A model generated the notes under the pieces. The model was not told where the DNA came from. It did not search any database and was given only the letters and a program-made list of their open reading frames with translations. Of a stretch of 64,000 nt of DNA, positions 23,881 through 34,962 are shown one piece after another; position 1 is the first letter of the stretch; each line of letters begins with the position of its first letter. Position numbers and translations under genes: made by a program. Origin of the DNA: Artocarpus heterophyllus (taxonomy: Eukaryota > Streptophyta > Magnoliopsida > Rosales > Moraceae); assembly GCA_025403435.1 (NCBI GenBank), contig CM046354.1, positions 41,923,779 through 41,987,778 on the forward strand, written 5' to 3'.

Positions 23881-24135
23881 ACTATGCAAAAACCGTGTGC
23901 CACCCACGGTTTTGTAAAACAAAACTTATTTGACATTTGACAAATTGTTATGTTCCAAATATTCAAAATAACAATTAAAATAATTAAAAACAACTAGAAA
24001 TCATTAAAATAATCAAAACAGCTTTAAGCTCAAAAATTTTATCAAATGATCAAATTAAGTTTAAAATATTCATTATGGCATACTAATTCACCATTTTACA
24101 TTACAATATCATTTAATAAATTTCAGGACGTTACA

Positions 24136-24427
24136 ACTCTCCAACCCTAAAAAAAATTTCGTCCTTGAAATTTACATGTCATTTTAGAAACAAAACAAAT
24201 GTGGATACAACTCTTGCATGCTTGACTCTAATTCCCAAGTGGCCAACCCCGTGATGCTGCCACACGACCTTGACTAACGATATATCAAGACGACGCAAGC
24301 TGATCAACTTCCGATCAATAATCTAAATTGCCACTTCCTTATAGATCGTGTCTTCCCAAACCTGTACATCGCAAAATGAAACTATCTTGCACTGCTCAGA
24401 TGGACACATCCTCAGTATCGACATGTG
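24136..24427 (-). pseudogene. Gypsy integrase end and chromodomain (- strand fragment)
   Basis: Reading down from 24427, the - strand gives VWEDTIYKEVAI-stop-IIDRKLISL, then DISLVKVVWQHHGV and, after a frame change, LESSMQELYPHLF. This is the same chromodomain as at 3896-4075, but better kept, with the conserved VKVVWQHH strand unbroken. It directly precedes the polypurine tract and LTR. The fragment is cut at about 24427, where copia sequence in the opposite orientation begins. Confidence 0.78.
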
Positions 24428-24780
24428 GTCGTAGTTTCAACTAATGTAACATTCTTTAAGGAAAGTTACTTGGACAACTTTAAGCCTCAAATTAAAGTGG
24501 TACTTGAGGAGTTGGAGAGTAATTTGATCACTCTGGGGATTTTGAATGAAACCATTCCAATCAGTATAGACAAACCAACTAAATAACAACCTAAGGGGGC
24601 TTCGGCATAGTGGGAGGATTAGATGTCAGCCCGAGAGGCATATGTTCAATGGTGAAGCCTTTTTGGCTGAACCATTTGAACATGATAGGGATCCTTACAC
24701 TTACGAAGAGGCCATGAAGGATGTTGATTTGATACTCTAGACAGAGGCCATGAACACAAAGATGAAGTCTATGGAGACTA
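24428..24780 (+). pseudogene. Copia-A integrase C-terminal fragment (5'-truncated element)
   Basis: Begins abruptly with the VVVSTNVTFFKESYLDNF-type block that follows the integrase core in copia-A. It continues with KPQIKVVLEELES and a decayed copy of the linker to RT (block YTYEEAMKDVD near 24705). Everything upstream (LTR, leader, gag, protease, integrase core) is missing. The junction with the gypsy fragment falls in GTGGTC, a few bases either element could supply. Confidence 0.72.
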
Positions 24781-25640
24781 ATTGAGTTTAGGAGCTTATG
24801 GATCTTCCTAAAAGGGTAAAACCCATAGGTGTAAGTGGATCTTTAAGAGAAAGAGAGGAGTAGATGGAAAAGTTGAAACCTATAAGGCTAGACTGGTAGC
24901 TGAGCAATACATGCAAAAGGAAGGAATTGATTATGAGAAAACCTTTTAGCCTGTAGCCATGGTTAAGTCCATCCATATTCTCTTGTCCATAGCTACCATT
25001 CTTGACTACGGGATTTGGTGGTTGGATGTCAAGATAGCTTTTCTAAATGGCTATCTTGATGAGTCCATTTATATGGTATGGGCAGACGGGTTCAAGGCTA
25101 AGGGTCAGGAGGGTAAGGTTTGTAAGATGCTAAAGTCAATTTATGGACTTAAGTAGGCTTCTTATCTTGGAACATAAGATTTGATCAAGCGATCAAGACT
25201 TATGGTTTTATGTAACATGTGGATGAACCATGTGTTTATATATACATTAAGGATGGGATGATGGTTTTTCTACTGCTTTATGTAGATGGCATTCTACTAA
25301 TTGATAATGACATTGGGGTGTTATCATTGGTCAAATTATGGTTGACCAAGCAGTTTGACATGACAGACTTGGGTGAAGCTAATTATGTTCTAGGCATCCA
25401 TATTTTTGAAATAGGAAGAACAAAATGATGGCTTTATCCCAAGCGTGCTATATAGATAAAATTCTCAAAAGGTTTGCAATGTAGGATTCCAAAAAAGGTG
25501 GGCAACTATCTAGGTCTAGAATTACTCTTTCTAAGAAATACTCGCCAAAGTCTAATGAGGAAAAAGAATACGTGAAGAAGGTGCCTTATGGTTCGGCAGT
25601 AGGTAGTCTCATGCATGCCATGCTTTGCACACGACCGAAT
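24781..25640 (+). pseudogene. Copia-A reverse transcriptase fragment
   Basis: Contains MDLPK-type and KRKRGVDGKVETYKARLV blocks (frame interrupted near 24833), then an open stretch at 24959-25156 with ILLSIATILDYGIWWLDVK and LKSIYGLK, ended by TAG where Gln is usual. The stretch at 25219-25428 holds the catalytic box, which reads LLYVDGILL: YVDD with the second Asp changed to Gly. DMTDLGEANYVLGI follows. The reading frame is split into at least four pieces, so this copy is inactive. Confidence 0.82.
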
Positions 25641-26269
25641 ATTAGTTATGTAGTTGGGATAGCAAGTTGATTTCAGTCGGATCTAGGACTAAACCATTGG
25701 GTTATGGTCAAGCATATTTTCAAGTACCCGAGAAGGACTCGATGGTATATGCTTGTATATTCGCGTGAGGATTTAATACCTCTAGGATATACTGACTTAA
25801 ATTTCCAATCCAGCCTGGATTCAAGAAGATCGAATATTGATTTTGTGTTTACTCTAGGCGACGGTGCCATTGTTTGGAGAAGTGTCAAGCAAAATTGCAC
25901 TTCAGATTCAACGATGGAGACTAAATATGTGGTAGCTAGTGATGCTTCAAAAGAAGTAGTGTTGCTCCGCAAGTTCCTTGGGGATCTTAAGGTACTTCTT
26001 GGTATGGATAAGGCTGTATCGCTATATTGTGATAACATTGTAGCGATAGCTAATGCTAAGGATACAAGATTTCATAAGAAGAGTAAGCATATTGATGGAA
26101 AGTATCATGTGACAAAGGACTTCGTTGAGGGCAGGCATGTTGTTGTCTGCAAAATCACTTCCAAGGACAATTTAGCTGATCCATTGACAATCACACTAAC
26201 TGCAAGAGTTTTTGACAGGCATGTCGAAGCTATAGGGATGCAAGATTTGTCATATTTATTCACTTAGTG
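25641..26269 (+). CDS. Copia-A RNase H, long open stretch of a dead element
   Basis: An uninterrupted frame at 25704-26267 (187 codons) covers most of the copia RNase H: VKHIFKYPRRTRWYMLVYS, GYTDLNFQSSLDSRRS, GAIVWRSVKQNCTSDSTM, METKYVVAS, YCDNIVAIANAKD, HKKSKHIDGKYHV and NLADPLT. Catalytic Asp residues in YTD, YCDN and LADP are present. The Glu block reads METKY where the family has MEAEY. The stop at the end sits just before the polypurine tract, the natural end of pol. It is downstream of a broken RT, so it can only be a relic. Confidence 0.8.
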
Positions 26270-26270
26270 C

Positions 26271-26281
26271 AAGGAGGAGAT
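26271..26281 (+). promoter_or_regulatory. Polypurine tract
   Basis: AAGGAGGAGAT lies between the RNase H stop and the TGTTAGACATG that opens the 3' LTR. It is the + orientation equivalent of the tracts in copies B and C. Confidence 0.8.
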
Positions 26282-27611
26282 TGTTAGACATGTATGCCCT
26301 AAGGAGTATGTTTTTGGAGACATTTTTATCAATAAAAGATTTTCTTTATTATTCATATACCAGATTGTTGTCCTCTTTACGTTCTTTTTTGTTGGATGTA
26401 TAATAAGCAAACAAAAGTATGAGATTGTTCGTCTAAACCTTTAGAACCAGGCATATGATGGACAGATAATGTGAAAGGCATGATTCTAAAGGTGATGGTC
26501 TAAATCAAAAGATCCACAATTAAGGAAATAAAGTTGGGCGCTTTATTCATGTAAAGATTGTTATGTTGTCTATAACACTAACAAAAGATGGTTTGTCTTG
26601 GCCATCAGAGGTGGACTCTGCGAATAGAAACATTAGTGCATTGTCATAGGTGACGATGTATTGGATCGGGACATAAAGTGTGATTGATTTGGATTAATAA
26701 TTCTATCTCGGCAAATCAATTCACCTTAGACAATCATATGTGTTGTATCCTAATCCTAAGATAAAAATGGGTCTGTTGTCTTGACTTATGTCTTTTGATG
26801 TACCAAAGGGTGACATCCATATTTTATGTTGGTATGCATACCGGTAGGTTGGAGACATGACTCTTGATAGCATAGACTTGTTATTTATAGAACAGAATCC
26901 ATCTCATCTTTAGGAGTCGATGATATCCTCTTATATGCATTATCCTATAATTGGAAGGTTGGAACACTTAACTATTTTGATACATAAGTATAACCAAATG
27001 GTATACTGTCTTTGGATGGTAAGTTTTTCAATGGTGAGATAATGGAACGTAAGAGAAAAATAATCGAGAAGGTAAGACAGAATCTATCCTTAAGTTGATT
27101 ATGGATATACTATGGGGATACGATACATTATGATATGTCATGGAGACTTAGCTATTTGGGCTCCGTAATTTTACATAGTTCAAGAGTACAGCTCTAAGCT
27201 TTCAGTGGAGCAGTGTTAGAGTTGATAATTATAAAACATATATCTGGGATATTGGGTTTTATAATTATTAGGAGCTTGAACTATATAGGTCCATTAGGTT
27301 CCCTTTACTAGCTCATAATAAATTCTATAACAATGCATGCTTTTCCAATAAATTGGTGACTTATGTTAAATTATGGGATTGGCTGAAATTTGATAGGATC
27401 AAATAATTCATGCCTGGTTATCAGTTGAATTAAATTTTGTGTAAATTAATTCAATATAAACTTGTTGAATTATCCAGAATATTTATTTTTCTAGAGATTA
27501 TGGTTGTTTTAATCAGATAACTTTTCTATTGGGTTATTTGACTTAAAACTGAAACTTTATCTAAAGATCTCGAGTGGGAAATAAAAGATTTGTAAGGATC
27601 ATTTATCGTAA

Positions 27612-27690
27612 GTTCTGCAGGCCGATTATTTAGTTTGGCCTGTCGATGGAGCAAGTTCAGCAGGCCGATCCGTTAGTTCGACATGCCGAT
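27612..27690. repeat. GC-rich palindrome array 6 (copia-A U3)
   Basis: Four units: TTCTGCAGGCCGATT, TTTGGCCTGTCGATG, TTCAGCAGGCCGATC and GTTCGACATGCCGATT, with both orientations present. It ends 107 bp upstream of the TATA box. Confidence 0.78.
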
Positions 27691-27796
27691 TTAACGATAA
27701 TTTGATCATGTGTTTTAGACATGATTTTATCAGATATTGATCTAAATTTGAATTTTTGAGGCCTTATCTGATAATAAGCATCCTAAGGATGACCTC

Positions 27797-27804
27797 TATA
27801 AATA
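27797..27804 (+). promoter_or_regulatory. LTR TATA box
   Basis: TATAAATA in the context CCTCTATAAATATGGAG, at the position conserved in all copia-A LTRs of the window. It would drive transcription starting about 30 bp downstream. Confidence 0.7.
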
Positions 27805-28196
27805 TGGAGTGAGTTCTCATAGTTATTTAGATCAGTTGAGAAATTAAGAGGGAGCACTTTAGTCTGTGAGCCTCTAAAACTCCTTGAAGAGCTATTGTTT
27901 ACAAATCACGAACACCACTTTTGGGTTTTCTCACTTGGTTGGAAGGAGAATCACTAGGGAAGAGCTGTACAAGGTGTGCCCACATGCACTTCGATCGTGG
28001 ATAGAGAATTGGCAAAGAAGATCAGTTCATTAAGGCTTTTTTGGAAAGTTCTTCTCTTCACAGGTTGCAGGATCTCTTCAACATACAATGTTAGTAAGAT
28101 CTGGATAATTTATGCATATAGCGTGTCAAACTTGTGTTTTGGAAAATACTCTGGCCTAAAAATTTTTAATTTCTGTTGCGTACTGTTTTTCCAATA

Positions 28197-29126
28197 ATGA
28201 CAACATAATACAATATGTCATATATAGCTTGACATGACATAACAATCACTGATTGCATATTTCATAATTTTTTTGAAAACATGTAAAATAGTTTATTTCG
28301 AAACTGATTATATTGTAAGCGAGATTTCTACTTACCTGGATTCTGAGCTAAGCAGTTTTAGTTGTATCTTGGTGTTTCTACAGTCTAGGATGCATCCTCG
28401 ATAATGGTCTTGGAAAGACCTTGGGTGTCTAGAAATGCTTCTTGGAGATTTTCTATTGCTAGAAATGTCATTCTAAACTCCGTTACTCGGTCTGTCTTGC
28501 CTCGATTTCCCTGCAGCCAATACTGGATGATTTCTAATAGAGTAAAATTGGCTCAAACGCAGGGCACTTGTGCATTTGAAACTATAAATCAAGTTAGGAG
28601 GTAGTCGTGAATCATCGATCAGATGTCAAGGGCACAAAACCCAAAGTTTGCCGAAGCTCGGCCACTATAGTGGCACATGGTGGTGCATGCGTCGGCTTCG
28701 GTCATCAAACCATGATAAAACTTTGGCTTCGATAGTTTTGACCTTCTGAGTGCAATAGTATCCTCAATTTTGCTTAATTTGGCCTTCAACATAGTAGATC
28801 TCACTCAAAATTCTTGGCTAAAAAGGGTGGCACAGATGTCAATGCACGGTAGTTGTGGTTCAAAATTGGTCAGGTTCTTTTCTTCCCCATACCGCTTTGA
28901 GTGTTTTGGTGTAAGTAATTTGAGTCACCGTCATCAGAGAAAGCACATTGGCACTCCCCCTCGTGGTTGTGTGAGTGTAGATCCATAGTTGTTTGAAAAT
29001 TACAAGGTTTTCAAAAGTTTAAATTTGTCCACTATTTTCTTAAATAACTATATTAGTGTTCAAGAGAATATAACATGTCCTATCTTAATTATACAATAGT
29101 AGTGTGATTAAGTTAGGTGGGTGTTA
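28197..29126. other. Unassigned segment with an LTR-like 3' end
   Basis: No gene recognised. It is GC-richer than its surroundings at 28380-28990, and short frames exist on both strands with no recognisable domain. The last about 130 bp (28990-29126), with blocks AAGGTTTTCAAAAGTTTAAA and TGTGATTAAGTTAGGTGGGTG, closely resemble 43415-43544, the end of the LTR-like insert described there. This may be the end of a related LTR in the + orientation. Confidence 0.4.
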
Positions 29127-29406
29127 TAATAAGATAATTGAGTTTTATGGCTATACATTAGATATTAGGTGGCTAGATCAATCAGGAATGACCTAGCATG
29201 GTAAGTGGGTTACTAGATTGCATATAGTAGTGATCCAATACCCATGGATACTTATGTTAACTGTTGTGTTGATGCATTTTTTACATATTATATATCTATG
29301 CATTTTTGCTTTACTTGCTTTACATGCATTTTACTAAATTATAATTCTCTCATATGATATTTGTAACCTTTATTAATTATGATTTTTAACTTAATTTTCA
29401 GTCATA

Positions 29407-30225
29407 ATGTCTTTCAACCCCCCTATTTGTCATCTTAAGTAAAAAAAGCTGACTAGTAAAAACTTTTCGACTGGAAATGCAACTTGGAAATTGTATTTAC
29501 TGTTGAAAAGCATATATTTGTGCTACTAGAAGAGTGATCGCCTAAGCTTGAGCCAAATGCTTCTAAGAATGCTAAGGAAGCAAATGATAAGTGGATCTAA
29601 TCTGATGACATAGCTTGCTGCTACTTGCTACCTTCTATGTCTAATGTGTCATAGTAGAAACATCAGAATATGAGGACGACTGCGATATCATTGCATCACT
29701 CCAAGCTATGTTTGGGGAGCATAACGACCGTGCACAGATTGATGCAGTTAAAGCTATTATAAATAGCCGCATGAAAGCAAATACTTTCGTAAGGGATTAT
29801 ATGCTTAAAATAATGAGCTTCTTCAATTACACAAAAATCAATGGCTCATAGATTGACCAACAAACTAAAGTTGGTATAGTTTTGGAAATCCTCCCTGACA
29901 CATTCATCCCTTTCAAAAGTAACTATATCATGAACAAGGTGGACTTGAACCTCTCTAGACTTATAATTGAGCTCTAAACTTTTGAGAGCATAAGGAAGTC
30001 TAAATCTAGAGAGTTTTATGTGGTTATTCTAATTCTTCTAAGAACAACAACAGCAAGGCAACCTTGGAATAGAAGAATAAGAATGCCACGAAGAAAGAAA
30101 ACATAGAAAGTAAAGGAAAATGTTTTCATTGCAAGAAAAAAGGTCATTGGAAGATGAATTGTAAAGAGTTTCTCGCCATGGTGAAGAACAAGGAAGATAT
30201 GATACTTTCTTTCAAACAAGTTTAA
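29407..30225 (+). pseudogene. Gag of a third copia element (not copia-A)
   Basis: The ATG at 29407 opens MSFNPPICHLK, soon ended by TAA. Later pieces show the capsid pattern (for example a LEILPDTFIPFKSNYIMNK-like block around 29890-29940). A complete zinc knuckle lies at 30121-30162: CFHCKKKGHWKMNC, C-x2-C-x4-H-x4-C, all four ligands kept. It is preceded by a Lys/Asn-rich basic stretch. The sequence differs from copia-A gag, so this is another lineage. Protease and integrase remnants follow on the same strand; no 5' LTR or PBS is recognisable upstream. Confidence 0.72.
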
Positions 30226-30640
30226 TGGAAAAATCTACTAATATCTGGATAGAAGATTCTGAAGCCACTAATCATGCTCGTACTCCTTGTAGGAGTTCAG
30301 GAAACAAGAACGCTACATGAAAGAAAATTCAAGCTCACAATAGGCACAAGGGAGTTGGTTTTAGTTGTTGCAATGGGAGTGGGCAAACTCCGTTTGAGGA
30401 ACAACAAAATTTTAATTACTATTATGTGCCTGTTTAAAACATGAATTTAGTTTTAGTTTTTTTGCTTGGACAATAAATCATATTTTATTTCTTTTTATGA
30501 AAAAGTTTTTATTTTAAGGATAATATTTTGATATGTTCTAGTGGTATTTATGACAATTTATAACTACTTGTTCCTATTAACTTCATAATATTGAAACTGT
30601 GTAAAAAGATGAAGTCCTTAAAGATAGAAGTTGTAAAATG
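30226..30640 (+). pseudogene. Protease remnant of the third copia element
   Basis: The block NIWIEDSEATNHA near 30240 matches the copia active site WIIDSGATNH, but Asp and Gly are disturbed (E-D-S-E-A). Further weak matches run to about 30480. Assignment rests on this block and on its position between the zinc knuckle and integrase. Confidence 0.6.
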
Positions 30641-31287
30641 ACACATACCTATGGCATGTCGACTAGGTCATATTAACTTAAACAAGATAGAAAGATCGGT
30701 TAAGGATGGGCCTATTTGGTAGTTAAAGGGTTCAATCTATACCAACTGTGAGTCTTGTCTGGAAGGTAAATTGAACAAAATTTCTTGCGTGGCACAAGAT
30801 TACATGGCCAAAATCCTTCTTGAGCTAGTATACTCAGACATTTTTGTCTAATGAATGTATAGGCATGTGGAGGATATAAGTATTTTGCCACATTTATTGA
30901 TGACCACTTTTGATATGGATATGCATACCTGATGTACCACACATTGGAAACCTTTAAAAAGTTTAGAGAATTTTGAGCAGAATTGAAAAACAATTGGGTA
31001 GGCAATTCAAAGCACTTCGATCCGATCATGGTGGGGAATACCTAGATGATGAATTCAGGAGTCATCTTAAAGACAACAAGATTTTGTCACAACTCACTAC
31101 GCCAGGGATGCCATAACATAATGGTGTTGTCGAAAGAAGAAATAGGTTTTTACTTGATATGATGAGATCTATGCTAAGCTATTCATCACCCCTAAAATCC
31201 TTTTTAGGAATATGCTCTACAAATGGTAGTTTACTTGCTTACTTTAGCTCCCTCCAAATCTATACTTAAGACACCACATGAATTATA
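30641..31287 (+). pseudogene. GAG-pre-integrase and integrase of the third copia element
   Basis: It includes a degraded GAG-pre-integrase block with CESCLEGKLNK (near 30750), a first-Asp region reading VYSDIF (near 30832), then FIDDHF, LRSDHGGEYLDDEF (near 31014-31056, second Asp kept) and a GVVERRNRF-like block (near 31125, Glu kept). It ends at KTPHELY where a copia-A LTR in reverse orientation starts at 31288. Frameshifts and stops are frequent. RT, RNase H and the 3' LTR are not found beyond the insertion. Confidence 0.75.
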
Positions 31288-31459
31288 TGTTGGAAAAACT
31301 AGTACACAGCGGAATTTAAAAAAAATGAATTAGAGTATTTTTCAAAACACAAGTTAGAAATGCCATATACATAAATCATCCAGATCTTACTAACCTTTGT
31401 ATGTCGAAGAACTTCTAAAATTTGTGAAGAGAAGAATGTTCTATAAAAACCTCAACCAA
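31288..31459 (-). repeat. Split copia-A LTR, left part
   Basis: Starts TGTTGGAAAAAC (the sense 3' end of a copia-A LTR on the - strand) and runs through AGATCTTACTAACCTTTGTA and GAAGAGAAGAATGTTC to CTCAACCAA. The match then stops and resumes at 43547 with ACCAACTAGTCTTC, the next block of the LTR. ACCAA at 31455-31459 and 43547-43551 is the duplicated target. Confidence 0.78.
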
Positions 31460-32270
31460 TGGTGCCCTTAAATTCTCACATACAAATGTAGTCAATAATA
31501 ACATATTCGTATTGCATTTTAATTATTACTGAGTTACCTAATTTTTTTATTAATTTGATTTCGTTATTTGGTGCAGTGTAAAGGCTTGGTTTCCTATACC
31601 AATAACTTTGATGTACTAGCTTAAGTAGTAGTTATAATAGTAACTATGCAATATTTTGGTAATTTTCTTTTATATATGCATTTGTTCTAATAATTCCGTA
31701 AAAGATTCCATTATTACTACCTTATTAGTTGCATTATTAAACATTATTTTGAGGATATATAAGGCGGTGCAATAGTGAATAGTGATCTTTAATTGATTGA
31801 CACGTTGTGTAATAATAGTTTTGGATAAGGCCTTTTTTTTTTTCATCCAACAATTGAAGCTTTCCAACTTAGATTAACCCTTTCCTTCCACTAATATTAC
31901 CCAGCACCTTCATAGTTTTGTGGTAAACTAAAGAAATTCTATGATTTCTTCCACAATTAGCAACAACTCATTATAGGTGAGTTCCTTTTTTTATTGATTT
32001 TCTAGAAACTGTGCAATTATATGCATGGGCAGGCTTACTCATAAATAAACTTTCTTTCTCATATCTCTTTAAGAAAGTGACTTTGAATATTAAGGAAAGG
32101 ATGTAATCCTCAATTAATTTGCTGAATAGAATTGATTTATGTATTCTTATCATTTTTACACATGTAACTACATTGTATATATATTCTTGCTGAATATGTG
32201 TAGTTTAAAGAATATAAAGCTAAGGTTATAAAGAACAATAAATACTTGTCCTAATAGCATATGATGAATT
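31460..32270 (+). repeat. LTR-like insert, left part
   Basis: Begins TGGTGCCCTTAAATTC after ACCAA. AT-rich, with no coding domain. It continues at 41891 on the far side of copy B. Together the two parts are about 2.5 kb and end GTGTCACA(TT). TG...CA-like ends, an ACCAA flank on each side and the absence of genes suggest a solo LTR, possibly gypsy. The orientation is inferred from a similar end at 28990-29126. Confidence 0.5.
32266..32270. repeat. Target-site duplication of copy B, left
   Basis: GAATT immediately before TGTTGG; identical to 41891-41895. Confidence 0.9.
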
Positions 32271-32663
32271 TGTTGGAAAAATAGTAACCAATGAGAATTT
32301 TAAAAATTTTACATCAGAGTATTTTCCAAAACACAACTTTGACATGCTATATGCATAAATTAACTAGATCTTACTAACCTTTGTATGCCGAAGAACCCTC
32401 TCAAAACGTGAAGAAAAGTAACATTCCAGAAGAGCTTCAACCAACTGGTCTTCTTTGCTATTCTCTATCCATGACAAGAGTGAGTGTGGGCTCACACATA
32501 CAGCTCTTTCATTGGGTGACTCTCCTTCCAACCAATCGAGAGAACCCAAAGCAAGTATTCGTGATTTGTGAAAAAAAGCTCTCAGGGAGTTTTCAGATTC
32601 TCACTAGCAGAGTATCACTCTTAATATCTCAATTGATCTAAATAACTTGTGTGACTTAACCCC

Positions 32664-32671
32664 TATTTATA
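32664..32671 (-). promoter_or_regulatory. LTR TATA box, copy B 3' LTR
   Basis: The sense strand reads TATAAATAGGGG. It is the same distance from the LTR end and from the GC array as in the other copia-A LTRs. Confidence 0.65.
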
Positions 32672-32779
32672 GAGGTTGGGTCTAGGGTCACTCCTTATCA
32701 GATTGGGTCTCAAAAATTCGAATCAGAATCAAATTCGGATGAAATCCGCGTAAAAACGTGTGATTTTTTTTCCGTGCAT

Positions 32780-32820
32780 AGGCAGGCCGATCTGTCTAAT
32801 AGGCATGCCAAACAGCCGAA
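32780..32820. repeat. GC-rich palindrome array 7 (copy B 3' LTR, contracted)
   Basis: Only two units remain (AGGCAGGCCGATC and AGGCATGCCAAAC), against four in the 5' LTR of the same element at 40380-40457. The missing segment runs from one GGCA to another, as expected from loss between repeat units. Confidence 0.8.
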
Positions 32821-34251
32821 AAAAAATCTCAGTGAATCTTTTAATTTCCACTTGAGATTCTGTAGGATAAAGTCTCAATTGTAATTCAAATAACCCAATA
32901 AAAAAGTTATCTAATTGAAACAACTTTTTTTAGATAATCTCTAAGAAAATAAATGAATTCCCAATAATTCTACAAGTTTATCTTGATCTAATTTACTAAA
33001 AAATTAAATCAACTGATAAACAGACAAGAATTATTCGATCCTTACAATTCAACAAGTTTATCTTGAATCAATTTTTATCACAAAATTAATTCAACCGATA
33101 AACAGACATGAATTATTTGATTCTTCCAAATTTCAACCAATCTAATTAATCTAACATAAGTTACCAATTATTGAAAAAGCAAGCCGTATCGTTACAGGAT
33201 GTTGTGAGCTAGTAAAGGGGACCAAATGGACCTATATAGTTCAAGCTCCCGATAATTACGAAACCCAATATCCTAGATATACATTTCATAATTATCAACT
33301 CCAACGCTACTCCACTAAAAGCTTGGAGTTGCACTCTCAAACTACATAGAATTACGAAGCCCGTATAGTTAAGTCTTCATGACATATCATAGTGTATTGT
33401 ATCCCCATATGATTATCCATAATAGGCTTAAGGACAAATTCTGTCTAACTTTCCAGATTTTTTTTATCTTACATTCCATTATTTCACTATCAGAAAACTT
33501 ACCATCCAAAGACAGTATACCATTCGGTTACACCTATGTATCCAAATGGTTGAGCGCTCTAGTTTTTCAATTACAGGATAACGCATATAAGAGGATATCA
33601 CTACTCCTGAAGAGAAACTATGGATTCCATATCTAAGAATAACGGGTCTACATTATCAAGAGTCATGCCTCCAACATACCGGCATGCATACCACTATTAA
33701 GATGTGGGTGTCACCCTTTGGTACATCAAAAGACACAAGTCAAGACAATGGGCCCACTATTCATCTCAAGATTAAGATACAATACAAATGATTATCTAAA
33801 GTGAATCGATTTCCAAGACAAAATTATTAATCCAAATCAATTCACTTTATGTCCCCATCCAACACATTGCCACCTATGACAACGTGTCAATGTTTCTATT
33901 CATGGAGACCAACTCCGATGGTCAAGACAAACCATCTCCCAATTGGGATATGGACAATATAACAATCTTTACATGAAAAAAGCGCCCAACTTTATTCCCT
34001 CGATTGCGGATCTTATGTTTTAGACCATCACCTTAAGAATCGTGTCTTCCGTATAATCTGTCCATCATATGCCCAATTCTTAAAGGTTTAGACCGACAGT
34101 CTTAGAATTTTGTTTAATTAACATACATTCAACAAATATGAACGTAAAGAGGACAAGATTTGGTATATAAATAATCAAGAAATTCTTTATTAATAAAAAT
34201 GTCTTCAAAAACTTATTACATTTTTGCTCCTTAGGGCATACATATCTAACA

Positions 34252-34270
34252 ATCTGCCACTTGCACTAAG
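34252..34270 (-). promoter_or_regulatory. Polypurine tract, copy B
   Basis: Sense GTGCAAGTGGCAGAT directly precedes the 3' LTR. Copy C has GTGGGAGAT, so one purine has become C here. Confidence 0.75.
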
Positions 34271-34271
34271 T

Positions 34272-34962
34272 AAGTAAATACGACAAATCTCGCATCCCCA
34301 TAGCTTCCACATGCTTCTCGAAGACTCTCCCAGCAAGTGTCTTCGTAAATGGATCAACCAAAATTGTCCTCTGACGAGATCTTGCACACCGTGACATGCC
34401 CGCCCTCAACGAAGTCCTTTATCACATGATACTTCCGATCAATATGCTTACTCTTCTTGTGAAATCTTGGTTCCTTAGCATTAGCTACCGCTGCACTGTT
34501 ATCACAGGACAGTGATATTGCCTTATCCATACTAGGAACTACCTCAAGATCCGTAAGGATCTTGCGAAGCCACACTGCTTCTTTTGAAGCTTCACTAGCT
34601 ACCATATACTCAGCCTCCATCATTGAATCCGAAGTGCAATCTTGCTTAGCACTTCTCCAACTGTTGGCACCACTACCCAGAGTAAACACAAAACCCAAAG
34701 TTGATTTCCTAGAATCCAAACAAGATTGAAAATCTGAGTCAGTATATCCTAGAGGAGTCAAGTCCTCACCCGAATATACAAGCATATATGCTCGAGTCCT
34801 TCTTAGGTACTTGAAAATATGCTTTACCGCAACCCAATGGTTTGGTCTTGGATCCACTTGAAATCGACTTACAATCCCGACCACATAACTAATATCCGGT
34901 TGTGTGCAAAGCATGGCATATATGAGACTACCCACTGCCGAAGCATGAGGCACCTTCCTCAT
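34272..34962 (-). CDS. Copy B RNase H, mostly open
   Basis: A 202-codon open frame (34962-34354) runs from the RT/RH junction (VPHASAVGSLIYAMLCTQPD) through VKHIFKYLRRTRAYMLVYS, GYTDSDFQSCLDSRKS, SWRSAKQDCTSDSMM, MEAEYMVAS, LSCDNSAAVANAKE and HKKSKHIDRKYHVIKDFVE. The YTD, MEAEY and CDN catalytic residues are present. Near the end a frameshift (SSEDNFG for SEDNLADP) removes the last catalytic Asp block. It lies immediately 5' (in sense) of the polypurine tract. It is a relic of pol, recently open. Confidence 0.82.

Larger units (their letters stand above)
21971..24135 (-). repeat. 3' LTR of a second gypsy chromovirus (- strand)
   Basis: On the - strand it starts TGTAACGTCCTGAAATTT at 24135 and ends GGGGCGTGACA at 21971. 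Length (2165 bp), ends and internal order match the LTR at 4120-6291, including the TATTTAT box, the pyrimidine run and the downstream GC array. A polypurine tract (sense TAGGGTTGGAGAGT) lies just beyond 24135, so this is a 3' LTR. The rest of the element upstream in sense is lost beyond 24427. Confidence 0.85.
26282..28196 (+). repeat. Copia-A 3' LTR (about 1.9 kb)
   Basis: It starts TGTTAGACATGTATGCCC and ends CTGTTTTTCCAATA (family end CCAACA). It is the only complete copia-A LTR on the + strand here and shows the shared layout: U3 of about 1.5 kb, a GC palindrome array (27612-27690), TATAAATA at 27797-27804, then about 390 bp to the LTR end. Its element is 5'-truncated, so no second LTR or target duplication can be checked. 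Confidence 0.87.
32271..34251 (-). repeat. Copy B 3' LTR
   Basis: Sense start TGTTAGATATGTATGCCC at 34251, sense end TTTTTCCAACA at 32271. It is 1981 bp, 50 bp shorter than its partner. The TATA box (sense TATAAATA) is at 32664-32671. Confidence 0.9.

Noticed and set aside
23734..23993. Leu/Ser-rich open frames (- strand) and a similar one at 4329-4541 that look like signal peptides
   Set aside because: They are translations of the pyrimidine-rich tract next to the gypsy LTR promoter and have no stable reading frame between copies.
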